Made by a program: the position numbers and the translations under genes
Source of the DNA: Paenibacillus stellifer
Lineage (GTDB): Bacteria > Bacillota > Bacilli > Paenibacillales > Paenibacillaceae
Length of the DNA stretch: 64,000 nt
Assembly: GCF_000758685.1 (NCBI RefSeq)
Contig: NZ_CP009286.1
Location: 4,432,501-4,496,500 of the forward strand
Reading direction: 5' to 3'
The notes under the pieces: generated by a model
Told to the model about the DNA's origin: nothing
Database searches by the model: none
The model's input: only the letters and a program-made list of their open reading frames with translations
Part shown: positions 9,063-18,500 of the stretch, piece by piece
Layout: each line of letters starts with the position of its first letter
Numbering within the stretch: position 1 is the first letter of the stretch

Positions 9063-10580
9063 TCATCGAAGTTCCTTCCATTCACTCTCCAGACCCAGAC
9101 GCCGGAACTGCTCGGCTGGCGCATCATTCTCTTTCATCAGCCTCAGAAGCAGTTCGATCATCTCCTTCTCCACCGCTTCATCCGAGATATGCTCGCGCTG
9201 CAGCGGGTCGCGCTCAAGATCATACAGCAGATGACCATAATGATGGAGATGGCCATTGCCGCGGCTTGGAATCTTCAGCACCTGAACCTCTTTGGTAAAA
9301 GTAAAAGGACCCGCCAGCTCCGCGCTCTTCAGTTCGGCGGTATGGAACCTGTTCCTCATATGCGTCGGCATGAGCGTATACTCATACAGCGGCTCGTTCG
9401 CCGGCGAGGCGGCGGCCCGCATATAGACATAGCGTCCGTCGGTCACACAGACATGTCCGCCGTGAATTCCGAACAGCGCAGCCCGCCGCACCGGCCTGTC
9501 GTCCGCAATCGTCTCTCTCAGCGCAGAACCCTGCATGTCTGCCGGTTTCTCCACGCCGAAGAAGTCCAGCAGCGTCGCCGGCAGGTCGATCGTTTGGACA
9601 AGGCTGTCTCTCCATTCTCCCTGTTTTCCGCTTCGCGGGTCCCAGATGAACAAAGGAGTGTGGGCGACCTCATTATAGAAGGGCTGTACGCATTTGGCCC
9701 ATTGGCCGTGCTCGCCGAGAAGAAACCCATGGTCCGTATTTACGATCAGCAGAGTGTCCTTCCACAAATCGAGCTCGTCCATAACGTCCAGCACTTTCCC
9801 CAAATAGCGGTCGCACATGCTGAGCAGGGCGGCGTACCGCAACCGCAGCTGCTCCACTTCCTCCTCCGTTTCCGTGACCGGACCGTAGGCCGGCCAGTCG
9901 CGGCCGATCGATTCATGAATCCCGGGATACAGCTTCCTGTAATCCTCCGGACTGTAGAATGGCTCATGCGGATCAAAGGTCTCCAATTGGAGGAACCAGC
10001 GATCGGCTCCGGCATTATGGCGAATAAACTCGAGCCCTTTGGCGAAGGTGCGGGCTTGCGGAAAATCATCCTCCGCCCGGATATACTTGCGATTAACGCG
10101 GTCCTGGCGCCGCATCCGGTTCACGATGTCCAGCATGGGCGCCGGAATATCCGGCCTTGTCAGGCTGTTCGGATCATGGCCCCCCTCATCCTCCACCTCG
10201 CCTTTCCAGGGATCTCCCTCCTGCCCGCGAACCAGCTCGAAGCTTCGGTAGCGCGGATGATAGGTCCCTCCCCCATCCTCCCAGTAATGCTGATGGTCGG
10301 TAACGAGATGCGTATAGACGCCGGCCTGGCCGAGCTTCTCGATCGCCGAATCGTCGAACGGCTCCAGCGGTCCCCAGCTCCGGTGCAGGAAATTATACCG
10401 CCCGGTATGCAGTTCCCTCCGGGCAGGCATGCAGGGCATGCTCCCGATGTAGCTGTTGCCGAATACGACGGAGCGCTCGGCAAGGCGCTGAAACTCGGGA
10501 GTGCGAATCCAGTCCGGCCCGCCGTAAGGAGAGAGCATATGCCGGTTAAGCGTATCGAACATGACCATGATGGCTTTCAC
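9063..10580 (-). CDS. Sulfatase, Cys type, second paralogue
   Basis: A 505-residue type I sulfatase with metal residues in VMFDTLNRHMLSPYGG, the modification site GSMPCMPARRELHTG (CxPAR instead of CxPSR) near residue 55, and NTDHGFLLGEHGQW near residue 280. It also lacks a signal peptide. It differs strongly from its neighbour, so the two probably act on different sulfate positions or sugars; that is inference. It begins only 7 nt after the MalG-type permease gene, which ties sulfatase production to uptake. CxPAR is accepted by anaerobic maturases in related systems. Confidence 0.91.
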   Translation of the reverse strand: MKAIMVMFDTLNRHMLSPYGGPDWIRTPEFQRLAERSVVFGNSYIGSMPCMPARRELHTGRYNFLHRSWGPLEPFDDSAIEKLGQAGVYTHLVTDHQHYWEDGGGTYHPRYRSFELVRGQEGDPWKGEVEDEGGHDPNSLTRPDIPAPMLDIVNRMRRQDRVNRKYIRAEDDFPQARTFAKGLEFIRHNAGADRWFLQLETFDPHEPFYSPEDYRKLYPGIHESIGRDWPAYGPVTETEEEVEQLRLRYAALLSMCDRYLGKVLDVMDELDLWKDTLLIVNTDHGFLLGEHGQWAKCVQPFYNEVAHTPLFIWDPRSGKQGEWRDSLVQTIDLPATLLDFFGVEKPADMQGSALRETIADDRPVRRAALFGIHGGHVCVTDGRYVYMRAAASPANEPLYEYTLMPTHMRNRFHTAELKSAELAGPFTFTKEVQVLKIPSRGNGHLHHYGHLLYDLERDPLQREHISDEAVEKEMIELLLRLMKENDAPAEQFRRLGLESEWKELR

Positions 10581-10587
10581 AAATGGG

Positions 10588-11454
10588 TCATCCTTTCACA
10601 CTTGATGAGATGGCGCTTCGGATAAACTGCTTCTGGAACAGCAGAAACATAACCAGTATCGGGACCGATACCAGCAGGGTCGCCGCCATCAGAAGATTGT
10701 ACTGAACCTGGTTCTCGCCGCGAAACACCTGCAGGCCAAGCTGAATCGTCCGCATCGAAGGGCTGTTCGTGTAAATAAGCGGGTGGAAGAAGTCGTTCCA
10801 TACCCCCACGAATTTGAAAATGCCCAAAGTCGCCATGAGCGGTCCGCTAAGCGGTAGATAGATGAGAACAAAGAGCCGTGCATAACCCGCTCCGTCGATA
10901 TAGGCCGCTTCGTCGAGACCCCTTGGCATCTGCAAATAGAACTGCCGCGCCATGAATACCCCGAACGCTCCGGACAGCTCGGGCACAATGAGCGCATAGT
11001 AGCTGTCCAGCCAGCCGTTGCCCCCATGTCCGAACAAGTCATTGCCTCCGAACAGCGGAATGGATTTCAGCACCAGGAACTGGGGAATAACCGTGACCTG
11101 CGCCGGAATCATCAATCCGATGAGCAGCAGGAGGAACAGTACACTTCCGCCCTTAAAGCGGATTCTGGCAAAGGCGAATCCTGCCATGGCGTTAAACACC
11201 AGACTGCCGATCACCGCCGAGGCGGTAACCAGAATGGAGTTCTTGAAGAATAATCCCCATTCCGCCATCTGCAGCGCCCGCAAATAGTTGGAAGGATGCC
11301 AGGCATCCGGCAGCAGCCTGGCGGCGCCTGCCGCAAATTCTTCATCTCCCTTCATGGAGGTGAAGAACGTCATAAGCAGCGGCAGAATCGCCAGCACCGT
11401 CACGAGCAGTAGAATGAGGTACGCCGTCAGGCGTTCCGTCCTCGTCGGATTCAT
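10588..11454 (-). CDS. Carbohydrate ABC transporter permease, MalG type
   Basis: A 288-residue inner membrane permease of the CUT1 family with six predicted membrane segments. The first is LTAYLILLLVTVLAILPLL. The EAA loop that meets the ATPase is EAAYIDGAGYARLF followed by LPLSGP, near residue 190. It pairs with the MalF-type gene just upstream (14 nt apart). There is no ATPase gene in the operon, so a shared MsmX-type ATPase elsewhere is expected, as is usual for CUT1 systems in this group. The substrate is likely the sulfated oligosaccharide that the sulfatases act on. Confidence 0.92.
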   Translation of the reverse strand: MNPTRTERLTAYLILLLVTVLAILPLLMTFFTSMKGDEEFAAGAARLLPDAWHPSNYLRALQMAEWGLFFKNSILVTASAVIGSLVFNAMAGFAFARIRFKGGSVLFLLLLIGLMIPAQVTVIPQFLVLKSIPLFGGNDLFGHGGNGWLDSYYALIVPELSGAFGVFMARQFYLQMPRGLDEAAYIDGAGYARLFVLIYLPLSGPLMATLGIFKFVGVWNDFFHPLIYTNSPSMRTIQLGLQVFRGENQVQYNLLMAATLLVSVPILVMFLLFQKQFIRSAISSSVKG

Positions 11455-11468
11455 CTCGTTCCCTCCCC

Positions 11469-12341
11469 TTATTCCATTCCGGTATTTCGGCTTCCCAGCT
11501 TGTATTGAAGCAGCGTTATCGCCATGGTAGCCGCCAGCAGAACGACAGCCATTGCCGACGCATATCCCATCCGGTAGTCCTGAAAGCTGGCGCCCACAAT
11601 TTGTGTAACGATCGTCGTGCTGGAATTGGCCGGTCCGCCGCCCGTCAAAATATAGACCAGGTCGAATACCTGGAATGAACGGATCGTCGATACGATGAAC
11701 AGAAACAGCAGAATCGGCTGAAGCAGGGGAAGCGTAATACGCGTGAATTGGCTTATTCCCGAAGCCCCGTCGAGGGCCGCGGCCTCGTACAGGCTGTCCG
11801 GTATGCTCTGAATCCCGCCGAGCAACACAATCATCGCAAAGCCCATTCCCGTCCAGACGCCAATCACAATGACCGATCCGAGCGAGGTATCCGGGCTCTG
11901 CAGCCAGTTCTTCCCCGCGATTCCGAGCAAGGACAGCACCCGGTTGACCGGTCCCTTAAGCGGGTCCAGCAGCCAGAGCCAGGTCATGGCGACAGCAACG
12001 GAGGACAGCACTCCGGGCAGATAGATCAGAGCCCGGAAGGCGGCCAGTCCTTTGAGCCGCACCGTCAGCAGGGCGGCCAATACAAGTCCGATCACCATGG
12101 ACGGAAGAACCGTACCCAGCCAGTACCACGCCGTATTCGCCACAGCTCTTCCAAAGACGGGATCATGTGCGAGCTTCATGTAGTTGGCGCCTCCCGTCCA
12201 AACGGGCGGCTGAAGCATCGTATAATCGGTAAAGCTCAGATAGATGATTCGGATGACCGGAATGAGCACGAACACCAGAAACAGGAGCATGCTCGGAGCA
12301 ATCAGCAAATACGGAACAATCCGGTTCCATCCTTTATTCAT
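11469..12341 (-). CDS. Carbohydrate ABC transporter permease, MalF type
   Basis: A 290-residue CUT1 permease. The N-terminal segment is VPYLLIAPSMLLFLVFVLI, followed by five further hydrophobic stretches. The EAA loop is YEAAALDGASGISQF then ITLPLLQP, near residue 185. It sits between the binding-protein gene and the MalG-type gene, the normal CUT1 order. About 40 nt separate it from the binding protein stop. No sign of frameshift or missing segment. Confidence 0.92.
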   Translation of the reverse strand: MNKGWNRIVPYLLIAPSMLLFLVFVLIPVIRIIYLSFTDYTMLQPPVWTGGANYMKLAHDPVFGRAVANTAWYWLGTVLPSMVIGLVLAALLTVRLKGLAAFRALIYLPGVLSSVAVAMTWLWLLDPLKGPVNRVLSLLGIAGKNWLQSPDTSLGSVIVIGVWTGMGFAMIVLLGGIQSIPDSLYEAAALDGASGISQFTRITLPLLQPILLFLFIVSTIRSFQVFDLVYILTGGGPANSSTTIVTQIVGASFQDYRMGYASAMAVVLLAATMAITLLQYKLGSRNTGME

Positions 12342-12385
12342 ATTTCTCTCCTCCTACTTGAACGAAGCGCCGCAAGGCGGGCCGC

Positions 12386-13684
12386 TTACTGGGCGGCCGC
12401 GATTTCATCCCTGGCGAGCTTGGCGTTCTCCTTCAGCGCATCGGCCGGAGCTTTTATCCCGTTATAAGCTTCTTCCAGGGCAAGCCTCAAGTATTTGACA
12501 TCGATCGACCATTCTTTTGCAGGCGGATAGCCTTGCGCGTTCTTCATGGCCTCATAGGATATTTCATTCTCCGGGTGGGCCTTTAAATAATCGGCCTTGA
12601 CCGATTGCAGAGGAGGAAGATTCCCCGTTTCGGTCGTGTACTTCAAAATGTTATCCTTGCTGAACCAGAACTTGATGAACTCCCACGCTTCCTCGGGATG
12701 CTTCGTAGCGCTCGCTGCGGTGAGGAACGTTCCCAGCATCAGCGATGTCTTGCTTCCATCCGTGCCTTCGGGCGGGAGAGACCAGCCGATCTTGTCACCG
12801 CCGACCGAAGCTGTAAGCGACGCCGTCTGTGAGGCCGAGATGAACGCCATCGCTGCCTGGCTATTCTGGAAGGGGGTTCCATTGGCCGACTGCTGATTGC
12901 TCGCCATAAACCCGCCGGACTTATACAAATCGACCAGACGCTCGACGAGTTTGATCGATACATCGGAATCAAACTGCGGGTCGCCTTTGTCATCGTAAAA
13001 GTTCTGTCCCAGCAGGAGCAGCAGCGAGAGATAGGATTGCTCGCCGTTGCTGGTTTGAATATCAAGCCCTGAACGGACCGTCTGTCCGTTCTCTGTCTTC
13101 TTGAGTTTATTGGCGTAATCGAACAGTTCATCCACCGTCTTCGGCGGTGATTCCGGATCAAGCCCGGCTTCCTTGAAGAAGTCTTTTCTCCACGCAAGCG
13201 GACGTACATCCGGCATCAGCAGCCCGTACTGCCCGCCCTTCCATTGACCGGACTTCCAAATATCGGGGAAGAAGTCGGATGCGCCTTCCCACTTATCCTT
13301 GTCGATGTATGGCTGAAGGTTGAGATATTTGCCCTGATCCACCGTGGAGATCAGTTGCCCGAAGCCAAGCCCGTGAACATCCGGCTGCGTGCCGCCGGAG
13401 TAGGCGACCGCCAGCTTTTGAAAATACTGGTCCCAGGGCACAACAGTCAGGTCTACCGAAATGCCGGAGTGCTGCGCTTCAAACGATGCAATCGTCTCTT
13501 TAATCGCTTTGGTCCCAATTTCGCCCGCATTGGGGTACCAGAACTTCAGCGTTACTTTCTCCGATCCGGCTTCATCCGTCGTCTTGCCTGCTGCCCCGGA
13601 ACTTGACGTCGCCCCGCAGCCGCCGAGCACAAGGGCAAGAATAATAGTCAGCATCATGAATCCCGCAGTTAACCGATGTTTCAT
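12386..13684 (-). CDS. Extracellular solute-binding lipoprotein, family 1
   Basis: A 432-residue sugar-binding lipoprotein that gives the CUT1 transporter its specificity. It has a type II signal peptide: MKHRLTAGFMML, a hydrophobic core, and the lipobox LVLGGC with Cys at about residue 22. The mature protein shows LKFWYPNAGEIG and other segments typical of family 1 binding proteins. The start at 13684 follows AGGGGGATCACC; the frame extends 24 codons further upstream without a ribosome binding site. First gene of the sulfatase operon, divergent from the AraC gene, which probably controls it. Confidence 0.92.
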   Translation of the reverse strand: MKHRLTAGFMMLTIILALVLGGCGATSSSGAAGKTTDEAGSEKVTLKFWYPNAGEIGTKAIKETIASFEAQHSGISVDLTVVPWDQYFQKLAVAYSGGTQPDVHGLGFGQLISTVDQGKYLNLQPYIDKDKWEGASDFFPDIWKSGQWKGGQYGLLMPDVRPLAWRKDFFKEAGLDPESPPKTVDELFDYANKLKKTENGQTVRSGLDIQTSNGEQSYLSLLLLLGQNFYDDKGDPQFDSDVSIKLVERLVDLYKSGGFMASNQQSANGTPFQNSQAAMAFISASQTASLTASVGGDKIGWSLPPEGTDGSKTSLMLGTFLTAASATKHPEEAWEFIKFWFSKDNILKYTTETGNLPPLQSVKADYLKAHPENEISYEAMKNAQGYPPAKEWSIDVKYLRLALEEAYNGIKAPADALKENAKLARDEIAAAQ

Positions 13685-13802
13685 TGGTGATCCCCCTAAT
13701 AATGAACGTTTGGTCGCTCCGCGTTTCATCCGGTTGACCGGTAAAAACACAGACATAGTATTCCTACTAATTTACTTGTGATTTGGCCGTCCAATGGTTA
13801 TC

Positions 13803-13808
13803 ATTATA
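13803..13808 (-). promoter_or_regulatory. -10 element of the sulfatase operon
   Basis: A perfect TATAAT on the minus strand, about 120 nt before the binding-protein start. The hexamer at the proper -35 distance (ATACGG) is a poor match to TTGACA. A good -10 with a poor -35 is what an activator-dependent promoter would look like, and an AraC-type gene lies divergently next to it. Confidence 0.45.
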
Positions 13809-13909
13809 GCATCGAGGGAAGCCCCCCGTATTTATCCGGGAGACCTCTTTTTGTACCAAAAATACAGATTCCCGGGTGAACTCTCAGAAATGAAAGGGGA
13901 AGAAGCAAG

Positions 13910-14947
13910 ATGCGGACTGCATGGTCGGAGGAAGCCGGGGCGGCAAGTGAGCACGAAGCCGATCCACATGAGGACGAGAAGCGGAACCGGCTGAAGCATT
14001 GGTACCGTCAGGGACGTAGTCTCCTGGAATTTCAAAATCACAGCTCATTGGACAACCTTACTGTTAACATCCGCTGGCTGAAGGAGTGGTGTCTCCACGA
14101 AGGTCATCCCTATCAATATTTGTTCGAGCATACAGTCATCTGGCTCGTGACCGAAGGCTCCGCCATCATCACGCTGGGCCGGATTCCGTATAGAGTCAAA
14201 GCGGGCGACATCGTATGCATTCCTTCCCGAACGTATCAGACCTGGGAGGAGATCGGCCGGGATTCGCCTTTTTGCTACCTTTCCTTTGCCTGCGAAGCCA
14301 AGGTGGGCGTCTTCGATTTTATAAGGCTGTACCGTTTCCCGGTCGTAGAATCGAATGTTCAGCCTTCCCGGTTCCAGTCACTCGTTGAGTCATGGCGGAG
14401 GCTCGCTGACACCTACAAAAAATTCCTTGAGCCCTTCTCCGGCTCCATTAATACGGAAGATGAATATATGAACGGAGGGTCCCCCCTCCCCCCGGTAACG
14501 CTGGACACCGGGCAGACCCTTAACTATTTGCAGGTCAGAACGGAAGGTCTTTCCTGGATGCTGGAGCTGTTCAAAGCGCTGGCTCACCAGCTGCCGGAAC
14601 GCCCGGCGGCGTATGACAACCGGGTGTTCGAATTATGCGATCTGATCGCCACCCGCCTTTCGGAGCCGCTGACGCTTGAAGAGCTGGCGGAGTCCGTATC
14701 CCTCGGCAAAGAACAGCTGCGGGCGCTCTTCAAGGCGGCGCTCGGGATGCCGCCCATGAAGTATGTTCAACGCGTCCGGATGCAGCGGGCCCAGGAGCTG
14801 CTTCTGCTAACCCCGCTGCCGATCAAGGAAATTGCCGGTATGGTCGGCTTCGAGAATCAGCATCATTTTTCCCGCGCCTTCCAGCAGTATAACCGGGTCT
14901 CCCCCCAGCAGTATCGGGGACAGCAGAAGAATAAAAGAGAAGCATAA
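13910..14947 (+). CDS. AraC family regulator of the sulfatase operon
   Basis: A 345-residue regulator. Residues 50-150 form a cupin-like sensing domain (VIWLVTEGSAIITLGRIPY, VKAGDIVCIPSRTYQTW). The last 100 residues hold the double helix-turn-helix, with LTLEELAESVSLGKEQLRA and IKEIAGMVGFENQHHFSRAF, the second being the conserved AraC signature. The start ATG follows GGGGAAGAAGC. It is divergent from the binding-protein gene with 225 nt between, so it most likely activates that operon when the sulfated sugar is present. This is inference from position. Confidence 0.9.
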   Translation: MRTAWSEEAGAASEHEADPHEDEKRNRLKHWYRQGRSLLEFQNHSSLDNLTVNIRWLKEWCLHEGHPYQYLFEHTVIWLVTEGSAIITLGRIPYRVKAGDIVCIPSRTYQTWEEIGRDSPFCYLSFACEAKVGVFDFIRLYRFPVVESNVQPSRFQSLVESWRRLADTYKKFLEPFSGSINTEDEYMNGGSPLPPVTLDTGQTLNYLQVRTEGLSWMLELFKALAHQLPERPAAYDNRVFELCDLIATRLSEPLTLEELAESVSLGKEQLRALFKAALGMPPMKYVQRVRMQRAQELLLLTPLPIKEIAGMVGFENQHHFSRAFQQYNRVSPQQYRGQQKNKREA

Positions 14948-14991
14948 AGCCAACCGCTCAAGAAGCCGCTATCGCCGATTATGCGGACGAC

Positions 14992-15026
14992 AAACAGCCG
15001 TGATGCCCAGAGCATCACGGCTGTTT
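14992..15026. terminator. Bidirectional terminator
   Basis: Perfect 15-bp inverted repeat, AAACAGCCGTGATGC / GCATCACGGCTGTTT, with a 5-nt loop between two convergent genes. It would serve both the AraC gene and the membrane protein gene at 15047. Confidence 0.85.
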
Positions 15027-15046
15027 GGTTTGAAGCAGACCAGAAT

Positions 15047-16480
15047 CTAATAGGAATCCCGCCGCGAAGCAGTCAGCTTCCGCACGACCCAGGCGAACAT
15101 CGCCACGGCCATCATATCGAAGCTGACGTTGAACAGGAACAGATGCTTGCCGATGTCGGCGCGTCCGTCGCCCAGAATCGGAACGAGGAACGAGAAGATC
15201 CCGATCAGCCCCAGCAGCATCAGAAGCTCGCCTGCGAGGCGGGCTCTCCGGTCACGGCTGCGCACGTATTCGAAGATCGTAACGGCGTAATACACGAAAT
15301 AGAAGACGGCGATGAACCACAGCTTATGCGGGAGCAGCTTGTTCTTGAACTCGCTCCAGGCGCTGTACGTATAAGCCAATGCACCACCCTGCTTCCCTTC
15401 GCTCTTCTCATAGCTTCCGAGATAGTAGGGCCGGATCGACATGCCGTTCGAAGCCGCATACTCCATATTGTCCAGCAGCCGGCCGGGATTCTTCAGATAG
15501 AAGACCAGCACATCCTTATGGGAAACCCGGTCGTAGAAATCCGGGACAAGCGAAGGATCGTCCTGCTTGATCGCCGTATCCTGCTGAAAATAGTTCGTTC
15601 CCGCCAGCACCTCAAGCCGCTCCGGCAAGCCCAGCTGGCGGAGATCGCCCCGAACATCGTCCGAGCCGTTCAGAATGCCGTAAAAGACCGTCTGATACAG
15701 GTTAATATGCTTCAGTTCCTTGGGCGCGGCGACATAGAGGACGACGGATACGACAAAGGTGGCCGCCGCGAACGAGATCGCCGCTTTCCTGAACCTTGGT
15801 CCCGCTTCAAGCGACGACAGGCGCAGAAAGATCAGGGCGAAGGCGATGCCGATCGGCGCATTCTGAATCTTCGAGCAGGTCAGGAACAGAACGGCGATGA
15901 AGAAGAACGTCAAATCCTTGACCGTGGGCGCCTCCTTCGCCAGCAGCCGAAGTCCGAGCGCGAACGCAAGCAGCATCGACACAAGGGAGACCGGCTCGCC
16001 GAACAGCGAATTGAAGTACGCCGTATACCCGATATCGTAGAACACGAACAGCAGAACGCCACCAAGCAGCAGCCCCGCTATGTAAGAACGCCCGGCATTA
16101 TATTTCACAAGCAGCCAGGTAGCGGCCAGCAGCAGGATCGCATACACAGCCGCCAGAATGCGGATGTCGAACCAGTTGCCGTGGAACAGGCCGCCGAGCA
16201 GCCTTGCAGGCAGAACAAGGAAAATCTGCGAGGATGGATAGAACCCGCGAAACAGCGATTCATAGGCGAACCTGGAATGACTGTAGCTGAAGAAGCGGTC
16301 AGCGTACGTCTCCGCAGCATCGTAATAATTCAGGCCAATCGTATTCATCATGCGCAAAAAATCTCCGTTGTCGGCAACTCCGACGAACGGTCCGAGAAAG
16401 AGAAGGCCGAGCAGCAGGCCGAAGCCCGCCGCCACAGCCACAATATGCGGTTTAACCCATGATTTCATTTCCTGTTGCAT
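15047..16480 (-). CDS. Polytopic membrane protein, GT-C-like candidate
   Basis: A 477-residue integral membrane protein with about 10-12 hydrophobic segments (for example IVAVAAGFGLLLGLLFLG at the start and ILAAVYAILLLAATWLLV near residue 110). Just after the first segment comes VGVADNGDFLRMMN. Acidic residues at the start of the first outer loop are typical of GT-C membrane glycosyltransferases. I do not recognise a named family. It lies 8 nt after the LtaS-like gene, so it may decorate or help make the same polymer. Transport cannot be excluded. Confidence 0.7.
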   Translation of the reverse strand: MQQEMKSWVKPHIVAVAAGFGLLLGLLFLGPFVGVADNGDFLRMMNTIGLNYYDAAETYADRFFSYSHSRFAYESLFRGFYPSSQIFLVLPARLLGGLFHGNWFDIRILAAVYAILLLAATWLLVKYNAGRSYIAGLLLGGVLLFVFYDIGYTAYFNSLFGEPVSLVSMLLAFALGLRLLAKEAPTVKDLTFFFIAVLFLTCSKIQNAPIGIAFALIFLRLSSLEAGPRFRKAAISFAAATFVVSVVLYVAAPKELKHINLYQTVFYGILNGSDDVRGDLRQLGLPERLEVLAGTNYFQQDTAIKQDDPSLVPDFYDRVSHKDVLVFYLKNPGRLLDNMEYAASNGMSIRPYYLGSYEKSEGKQGGALAYTYSAWSEFKNKLLPHKLWFIAVFYFVYYAVTIFEYVRSRDRRARLAGELLMLLGLIGIFSFLVPILGDGRADIGKHLFLFNVSFDMMAVAMFAWVVRKLTASRRDSY

Positions 16481-16488
16481 CCTTCCTG

Positions 16489-18444
16489 TTAACGCTTCGG
16501 CAGCAGCTTGACATACTCATCGGACAGAGCCAGAAGCTTCAGCATATACTCGTAATCCCCTTCGTATTTGGCGAAATCGGAGACGGGCTTAAGACTCTTG
16601 AGCGAGACGGCCTCGCCGTCCTGAAAGCTTTTGCCGGGAACAAACATAATGTCATCGTTGAAAAAAGAGCCGGACGGCAGGTAATATCTCATCCCCGCCA
16701 CGTTATGCTTGATGTTCAGCAGATCATGCCCGAACGCGATAACCCCTTCTTCTTGCAGCGATACCCCCAGCAGATTGGCGAGCGTCGGCATAATATCCGT
16801 CTGTCCGCCCGTCCGTTCGATCACCTTGCCCTGCGTGGAGCCGGGCATATGAATAATGAGCGGGATATTGAACCGGCTGACGCGGGAATCGTAGGGAATG
16901 CCCAAGGCCTGCTCCACCTGCTCCGGCGGAACATCCTGAGGCTGAAGGCCGAAATGATCCCCGTAAAATACCAGCACGGTATGATCCCACAGCCCGCTGC
17001 TCTTCAGGCCGTCAATCAGGGTGCCGATGGCATAGTCCGTGTAATTAACCGCGGTCAGATAGTCACCAAGCATCGTGTCCTTAAGGTCGTCAGGCACTGT
17101 TATTTTTCGGAAGGCCTCCGGCACTTTAAACGGGTGATGGCTGGAGGCGGTGACGAATTGGGCGTAGAACGGCGTACCCTTTTGACTAAGCTTGGAGAGC
17201 TTCTCGATCCCGGTCTTATATAACTGCTCATCCGAGGCGCCGAATGAATTGAAATGGTCGTTCTTGAAGTACGGCTTGTCGTAATAACCGTTGAAGCCGA
17301 TGGCAGCGTACAGATCCTTGCGGTTCCAGAAGCCTACATTGTTGATGTGGAACGTATAGCTCTCATATCCCTTGCTCTCCAGTACTCGCGGCAGGCTCGG
17401 CAGCTTCCGGTCACCGAACCCCGTGGACATCGCGAGCGTGCCGATCGGATAAATCGACGTATTGCTCATGAATTCGGCGTCGGAGGTATTGCCCGGCCCG
17501 ATCTGCTGATACACCTGCGGGAAATACAGCCCCTCGTCCGCCAGCTTGTTCAGGTTCGGCGTCAGCTCTTGCCCATTCAGCGACTGATGCAGCGGGAAGT
17601 TCTGAAAAGCCTCCATCTGTATGACAATGACATTCTTGCCCTTCATCGCTCCGTAATAATCGGCTGCCGGCGTGCCGGTAGGCTGTCCGCCGTAATTATA
17701 GGAAGCTTCCAGCGTCTCAAGCTTGCCGATCGTATCCTCTATATTCCCGGTTCCGACCAGATTGCTGTTCTGATGCTGGCGGATCGCGGCAACCACCTCA
17801 TAATTCAGAAAGCCTGCGCTTTCCGCCTGTACCAGCTCATTCGTAATTCCGGTTGAGGTGTGAATCGTGTAAGCCGACCAGGAAGCGCCTGCCACAATGC
17901 AGAGAAGCGGAACGACGAAGCCTGCTCTAACCCGGAACCGCCCGGATTCTGGGGAATAGGCAGAATAGGAGCCGATAGCGGACCCGCCGCGCGGGCCATA
18001 GGAGGACCAAGGCGAATAGTCGCGACGGCGGCGGCGAAGCTTGCGCGCGATCATCCATAACCCGTACAGAAGGAAGTCCGCGAAGAACAGATAATCAACC
18101 ATCTTCACGGTCGATTCCACGCTGTCCCTGACCTGGAACACCTGATCCAGCTCATACAGAGCCAGATAGGTAGGGACTGATCCGAAATGGTTGAAGTAGA
18201 CGCTTGCGGCAAACAGAATCAGCGACAAAATCAGGTTGAAGCACCAGAATGCAGCCGTTCTTGCCCTGGAGGGCACCACTGCCGCCAGAATTCCCATAAT
18301 CAACAGCACCGGCGCGGCATCCGCCGCCACCCATTCCCAGGCGATCCGGTCGAAGAACAAAAACCGCAGCAGCAGCAGCTTCAATAGAAGCAGACCTGTT
18401 ACGGCGTAAAATGGTCCGGTGATCCTTGGTTTTTTTCCATACAT
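16489..18444 (-). CDS. LTA synthase family phosphoglycerol transferase
   Basis: A 651-residue membrane enzyme like LtaS, which adds glycerol phosphate from phosphatidylglycerol to a teichoic-type polymer outside the cell. The N-terminal quarter has five hydrophobic segments. The extracellular sulfatase-fold domain begins near residue 270 with IVIQMEAFQNFP (metal Glu). The catalytic Thr sits in GPGNTSDAEFMSNTSIYP, and metal His/Asp in VFYGDHFGL near residue 500. Length and order agree with LtaS/YfnI. It is the first gene of a two-gene unit with the membrane protein at 15047. Which of the several LtaS paralogues it represents cannot be decided. Confidence 0.9.
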   Translation of the reverse strand: MYGKKPRITGPFYAVTGLLLLKLLLLRFLFFDRIAWEWVAADAAPVLLIMGILAAVVPSRARTAAFWCFNLILSLILFAASVYFNHFGSVPTYLALYELDQVFQVRDSVESTVKMVDYLFFADFLLYGLWMIARKLRRRRRDYSPWSSYGPRGGSAIGSYSAYSPESGRFRVRAGFVVPLLCIVAGASWSAYTIHTSTGITNELVQAESAGFLNYEVVAAIRQHQNSNLVGTGNIEDTIGKLETLEASYNYGGQPTGTPAADYYGAMKGKNVIVIQMEAFQNFPLHQSLNGQELTPNLNKLADEGLYFPQVYQQIGPGNTSDAEFMSNTSIYPIGTLAMSTGFGDRKLPSLPRVLESKGYESYTFHINNVGFWNRKDLYAAIGFNGYYDKPYFKNDHFNSFGASDEQLYKTGIEKLSKLSQKGTPFYAQFVTASSHHPFKVPEAFRKITVPDDLKDTMLGDYLTAVNYTDYAIGTLIDGLKSSGLWDHTVLVFYGDHFGLQPQDVPPEQVEQALGIPYDSRVSRFNIPLIIHMPGSTQGKVIERTGGQTDIMPTLANLLGVSLQEEGVIAFGHDLLNIKHNVAGMRYYLPSGSFFNDDIMFVPGKSFQDGEAVSLKSLKPVSDFAKYEGDYEYMLKLLALSDEYVKLLPKR

Positions 18445-18500
18445 GCCTATCCCTCTTACCCCTTAATTGTAATATTGTAAATAATCGCTGCGGCGAAGAG

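Noticed and set aside
9189..10625. A 478-codon plus-strand frame opposite the second sulfatase
   Set aside because: The sulfatase frame has the modification site and metal residues; the plus frame has none and no binding site.
14981..16462. A 493-codon plus-strand frame opposite the membrane protein gene
   Set aside because: It is Gln/Arg-rich shadow coding typical of the complement of a hydrophobic gene, and it begins inside a terminator.
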